Shown here one piece after another: positions 60,923 through 64,000 of a stretch of 64,000 nt of DNA. The position numbers and the translations under genes are program-made. A model generated the notes under the pieces. That model was not told the DNA's origin, did no database searches, and saw only the letters and a list, made by a program, of their open reading frames with translations. The DNA lies in assembly GCF_003595215.1 (NCBI RefSeq), contig NZ_QYZP01000001.1, positions 682,001 through 746,000 of the forward strand, given 5' to 3'. Position 1 is the stretch's first letter; each line of letters begins with the position of its first letter. This stretch comes from Nesterenkonia natronophila (GTDB lineage Bacteria; Actinomycetota; Actinomycetes; Actinomycetales; Micrococcaceae).

Positions 60923-61831
60923 ATGGCAACTCTCCCTATACACACCGGTGCCCTGCCCCGAGGCGAACTGCTGGGGCGCTACCGCTCCTACGAGGACGCG
61001 CAGAAGGTCGTGGACCATTTGGTCGCGGACCATGATTTCGACGTGAAGGCGCTGACGATAGTCGGCAATGATCTTCGGTCAGTGGAGAAGGTCCGGGCTC
61101 GGCTCAGCTATCCGCGGGTGGCAGGTACGGGAGCGCTGCAGGGCGCACTCTTCGGCGCCTTCATGGGTTTGCTGCTGATGCTGTTCGCCCCGGAGGCTCC
61201 GCTGCTGAATCTGGCGATGGCCGTGCTGATGGGTATGGCGATCTGGATGATCATCGGGGTGGTGAGCTTCGCCGCCCGACGCGGCACCCGTGGGTTTGTC
61301 TCCGCCTCCCAGCTGACCGCGACCACCTACGACGTCGTTTGTGATTTCCAGGTGGCGCAGCGGGCGCGCCAATTGGTGCCCGGAGCAGGGGTCACCAGTC
61401 TCAACGCTTTGAATGACCCCACTGGGCAACGTTCTGCGCTCTCAACACCAGCGCGGGACGCCAGTACACATGAGGCCGCTGCGCAGACCAGGGGGCAGCC
61501 CACAGCGCAGCCGCTTGGGCCGAATTCGACCTCGCCGCCTGCAGAGGCACCCTCGACCCAGGTGCAGAGTCACGAGAAGCAGGCACAGTCATTGGAGGAA
61601 AACGCGGCATCCCCCGGAAGGTCTGAGACGGCCGACCACGCTGAGCGCACCGGCGCTGCCCAGCAGTGGCAGCAGCCCGACGGAAGACCCCGCTACGGCG
61701 TTCGACTGGACGATGCACAGCAGCAGAGCCAGAGGGTTGCAGAGGAGCCGGACCCGGACCCCGCCGAGGGATCCGCGGATCGCCAGTCGGAGCGCACGTC
61801 CGCTCCTGACGAGGAGAACACCCGAGCCTGA
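60923..61831 (+). CDS. General stress protein-like membrane protein
   Basis: A 302-residue protein. The N-terminal part (YRSYEDAQKVVDHLVADHDF and ALTIVGNDLRSVEKVR) is the small domain of general stress protein 17M/YflT-like proteins. Two membrane helices follow (about 85-125), then a region FVSASQLTATTYDVVCDFQVAQRARQL and a long disordered tail rich in Gln, Glu, Pro and Ser (from about 175). ATG 60923 follows GACAAT by 7 nt; an in-frame ATG three codons earlier overlaps that box. Function unknown. Confidence 0.8.
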   Translation: MATLPIHTGALPRGELLGRYRSYEDAQKVVDHLVADHDFDVKALTIVGNDLRSVEKVRARLSYPRVAGTGALQGALFGAFMGLLLMLFAPEAPLLNLAMAVLMGMAIWMIIGVVSFAARRGTRGFVSASQLTATTYDVVCDFQVAQRARQLVPGAGVTSLNALNDPTGQRSALSTPARDASTHEAAAQTRGQPTAQPLGPNSTSPPAEAPSTQVQSHEKQAQSLEENAASPGRSETADHAERTGAAQQWQQPDGRPRYGVRLDDAQQQSQRVAEEPDPDPAEGSADRQSERTSAPDEENTRA

Positions 61832-61860
61832 GAGCAACGCAGGTGTGGGATAAATTCCTG

Positions 61861-61875
61861 TACCTTTGAGCTATG
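61861..61875 (+). promoter_or_regulatory. Leaderless-type promoter of the flavin monooxygenase gene
   Basis: TACCTT at 61861-61866 stands 6 nt before ATG 61873. Confidence 0.4.
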
Positions 61876-63648
61876 ACAACATTTCCTTCGGCAGAGAGTG
61901 CCTCATGCGCTGATTCTTTTGGTGGGTCTGCCGCGCCGGTCACTGTGTTCGGGCCAGACTTCCCCTTCGGTTATGACGCGTGGGTGAAAGCCCCCACAGG
62001 TCTCGGCGTTCTCCCGGCGGAGGCCCTGGGTCGAGAAGTGGCCGTCATCGGCGGCGGGATCGCTGGATTGGTGGCGGCCTACGAGCTGATGCGGCTAGGA
62101 CTGCGACCTGTGGTCTACGAGGCCGAGCGGCTGGGCGGGCGACTCAGGTCAGAGCGCTTCCCCTTGCCGACAGCGCACGACGACGGAGCGAGCTCCGACG
62201 GCAGCAGTGAAGCCGTTGCTGAGCTTGGAGGGATGCGGTTTCCCGTCTCCTCGACCAGCTTCTACCATTATCTCGAGCTCCTCGGGCTACGGACCGAGCC
62301 CTTCCCCAACCCGCTCACCGAAGCTGCAGGAAGCACGGTGATCGATCTCGGCGGGGAGACCTGGTACGCGGAAACCCTCGCTGACCTCCCCGACCTCTTC
62401 AAAGAGGTAGCCGAAGCCTGGGACGCGGCATTGGAGCGGGAGTTCGGCCTCAGCGGCCTGCAGGAAGCGATTCGCACTCGGGATGCCCAGACTTTGAAGT
62501 CGCTGTGGAACAAGATTGTTGCCGCGTGGGATGAGACGAGTTTCTACGAGTTCGTCTCACGGGCCGAGGAGTTCGCAGATCTCTCCTTCCGACACCGCGA
62601 GGTGTTCGGCCAGGTAGGTTTCGGCACCGGGGGGTGGGACTCCGACTTCGCCAACTCCATGCTGGAGATCCTGCGTGTAGTCGTCACTGAGTGCGACTCC
62701 CACCAGGAGCTCGTGGTCGGCGGAGTCGAACAGCTGCCTGTGGGCCTGTGGAACCGTGCCGTGAATGACAGCCCCCGTTGGCCGAAGGGCACCACACTTG
62801 CCAGCCTGCACACCCCCAGGCCCGACCCCTCGGAGGCTTCACGGACCGGAACGCCGCGCGGGGCCGTCGCCTCACTGCGCCGGCTCGCGGATGGCCGGAT
62901 TGCCGTGACAGAAACCTCCGGGGAGGTCTGCAGCTATGACGCGGTGCTCGCCACCTGTCAGAGCTGGCTGCTCACCACCGAAATCGACTGCGACGAGAGC
63001 CTGTTCTCGCAGAGCCTGTGGATGGCGTTGGATCGTACTCGGTATATGCAGTCCTCAAAGACCTTCGTAGCCGTGGATCACTCGTTTTGGAAAGAGATCG
63101 ACCCGCACACCGGACGGCAGGTGATGAGCATGACGCTGACCGACCGGCTCACGCGTGGGACCTACCTCTTCGACAACGGGCCGGACCAGCCTGGGGTCAT
63201 CTGCCTGACCTACTCGTGGATGTCCGATGCGCTGAAGATGCTGCCCTACAGTGCGGAGAAACGCGCAGAACTGGCAATTCGGGCGCTGGAGAAGATCTAC
63301 CCCGGTCTGGACATCCGCAGTCACATCATTGGTGAGCCGGTGACCGTCTCCTGGGAATCCAATCCCTACTTCCTGGGCGCATTCAAAGGCGCACTGCCCG
63401 GACACTACCGCTACAATCACCGCATGTACGGGCACTTCATGCAGGAGGACATGCCGGACTCCGAACGCGGCATCTTCTTGGCTGGTGACAGCATCTCGTT
63501 CACCCCTGCGTGGGCTGAGGGGGCCGTACAGACAGCTCTGAACGCAGTGTGGGGAATTCTCACCCACTTCGGTGGACGCACCCATCCTGAAAATCCCGGG
63601 CCAGGGGATCGCTACCCTGAACTCGGTCCAGTGGAGCTTCCGGAATGA
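61873..63648 (+). CDS. Flavin amine oxidase/monooxygenase (lysine or tryptophan 2-monooxygenase-like)
   Basis: A 591-residue FAD enzyme. The dinucleotide-binding strand VAVIGGGIAGLVAAYE is at 57-72 with the ribose-binding Glu83; GGMRFPVSSTSFYHYLELL and the C-terminal FAD motif LAGDSISFTPAWAEGAVQTAL are those of L-lysine 2-monooxygenase and tryptophan 2-monooxygenase, which turn the amino acid into an amide with loss of CO2. The next gene overlaps by 4 nt and encodes a C-N hydrolase that would cleave the amide. Substrate (lysine, arginine or tryptophan) cannot be decided by eye. Confidence 0.87.
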   Translation: MTTFPSAESASCADSFGGSAAPVTVFGPDFPFGYDAWVKAPTGLGVLPAEALGREVAVIGGGIAGLVAAYELMRLGLRPVVYEAERLGGRLRSERFPLPTAHDDGASSDGSSEAVAELGGMRFPVSSTSFYHYLELLGLRTEPFPNPLTEAAGSTVIDLGGETWYAETLADLPDLFKEVAEAWDAALEREFGLSGLQEAIRTRDAQTLKSLWNKIVAAWDETSFYEFVSRAEEFADLSFRHREVFGQVGFGTGGWDSDFANSMLEILRVVVTECDSHQELVVGGVEQLPVGLWNRAVNDSPRWPKGTTLASLHTPRPDPSEASRTGTPRGAVASLRRLADGRIAVTETSGEVCSYDAVLATCQSWLLTTEIDCDESLFSQSLWMALDRTRYMQSSKTFVAVDHSFWKEIDPHTGRQVMSMTLTDRLTRGTYLFDNGPDQPGVICLTYSWMSDALKMLPYSAEKRAELAIRALEKIYPGLDIRSHIIGEPVTVSWESNPYFLGAFKGALPGHYRYNHRMYGHFMQEDMPDSERGIFLAGDSISFTPAWAEGAVQTALNAVWGILTHFGGRTHPENPGPGDRYPELGPVELPE

Positions 63649-64000
63649 GTTCGATACTCCGACTCGCTCTGGGCCAGGTCCCACCACGCACCGGCGCCAA
63701 GGTGGAGAACCTTCACACCATGGATGAACTGGCCGCTGCGGCCAGCGACGCCGGGGCAGACGTGTTGATCCTGCCGGAGATGTTTCTGACCGGCTACGTC
63801 CTGGGCAGGGCCCAGACTGTTGCGCTGGCAGAATTTGCGAACGGTCCTTCGGCGCAGAAGGTGGCTGCCATCGCAAGGGACCACCAAGTGGCCATCATCT
63901 ACGGTTACCCGGAGGAAGATGACGCCGGGCGAATCTTCAACACCGTCGGGTTCACCGATTCCGACGGTGTGCGGATGCTTGACTACCGGAAACTGCACTA
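63645..64000 (+). CDS. Carbon-nitrogen hydrolase (nitrilase superfamily), N-terminal part, cut by window edge
   Basis: The first 118 codons of a nitrilase-superfamily amidohydrolase. LRLALGQVPPRTGAKVENL opens it; the catalytic Glu is in VLILPEMFLTGY and the catalytic Lys in YRKLH at the very edge. The nucleophilic Cys lies beyond the window. The ATG overlaps the stop of the flavoenzyme (ATGA). As partner of an amino-acid monooxygenase it would hydrolyse the amide product, as 5-aminovaleramidase (DavA) does. Confidence 0.88.
   Translation, partial: MSSILRLALGQVPPRTGAKVENLHTMDELAAAASDAGADVLILPEMFLTGYVLGRAQTVALAEFANGPSAQKVAAIARDHQVAIIYGYPEEDDAGRIFNTVGFTDSDGVRMLDYRKLH

Overview
The window reads as chromosome of a high-GC Gram-positive bacterium, most likely an actinobacterium of the Micrococcaceae type (Nesterenkonia/Arthrobacter relatives). 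Reasons: a SAM-IV-type riboswitch leader, a DUF3117 protein, the O-methyltransferase / TatB / Mrp neighbourhood, dusB-dgt and dnaG, a dimeric glycyl-tRNA synthetase, and many start codons lying 6-8 nt after a TAnnnT -10 hexamer (leaderless-type starts). The genus is an inference. I see no rRNA, tRNA, CRISPR array, insertion sequence or prophage.

Layout. (1) 1-2156, minus strand: a phenylacetate-type unit, paaI-paaK followed by a TetR regulator cut by the window edge, with a near-palindromic operator before paaI. (2) 2204-9580: an acyl-CoA / branched-chain amino-acid catabolic cluster with its own MarR regulator (acyl-CoA dehydrogenase, enoyl-CoA hydratase, mmsB, mmsA, and divergently a thiolase and a 3-hydroxyacyl-CoA-type SDR). 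(3) 9595-14855: gluQ, a SAM-IV riboswitch controlling metY-metX, then a short leader ORF coupled to an amidase. (4) 14889-18527: molybdenum cofactor genes, moaA-moaD divergent from moeA-moaC-moaE, with the moaA and moeA start codons overlapping head to head. (5) 18543-26874: SGNH hydrolase, esterase, S4 protein, DMT-type transporter, glyS, a GNAT protein, a repeat-rich 360 bp gap, dusB and dgt. (6) 26985-30428: pyruvate carboxylase.

(7) 30493-44760 is the most interesting part: a stress/hypoxia-type island between pyc and dnaG, bounded by two paralogous tandem universal stress proteins in opposite orientation. It holds a third Usp coupled to a zinc alcohol dehydrogenase, a flavin-type pyridoxamine-oxidase-like protein, a PEP synthase with its regulatory kinase/pyrophosphorylase, a YbdK-type carboxylate-amine ligase behind a 27-codon leader ORF, a HAD hydrolase, a DUF2243/CtaG-like membrane pair, Hsp20, a 57-residue membrane protein, a bactofilin-like membrane protein and a decayed Hsp20 remnant. 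Three promoters carry nearly identical 17-bp boxes built on GGACC(A/T)ATGGCCC, all in the same orientation to the downstream gene. This resembles the dormancy (DosR/DevR, Streptomyces OsdR) regulons in gene content and site type. No regulator is encoded in the window.

(8) 44830-55203: dnaG, a YbaK-type deacylase, ppc, an S9 oligopeptidase, a drug-export-type ABC pair and a class III-like sirtuin. (9) 55243-60890: an UppP homologue lacking a usual catalytic Glu, a DivIVA-domain protein, a DUF3117 protein, an O-methyltransferase, a one-pass hypothetical protein where sigE/rseA would be expected in related genomes, tatB, a TSUP permease and mrp. (10) 60923-64000: a general-stress-type membrane protein, then a flavin amine oxidase/monooxygenase overlapping a nitrilase-family amidohydrolase that runs off the end, a pair typical of lysine (DavB/DavA) or indole-acetamide chemistry.
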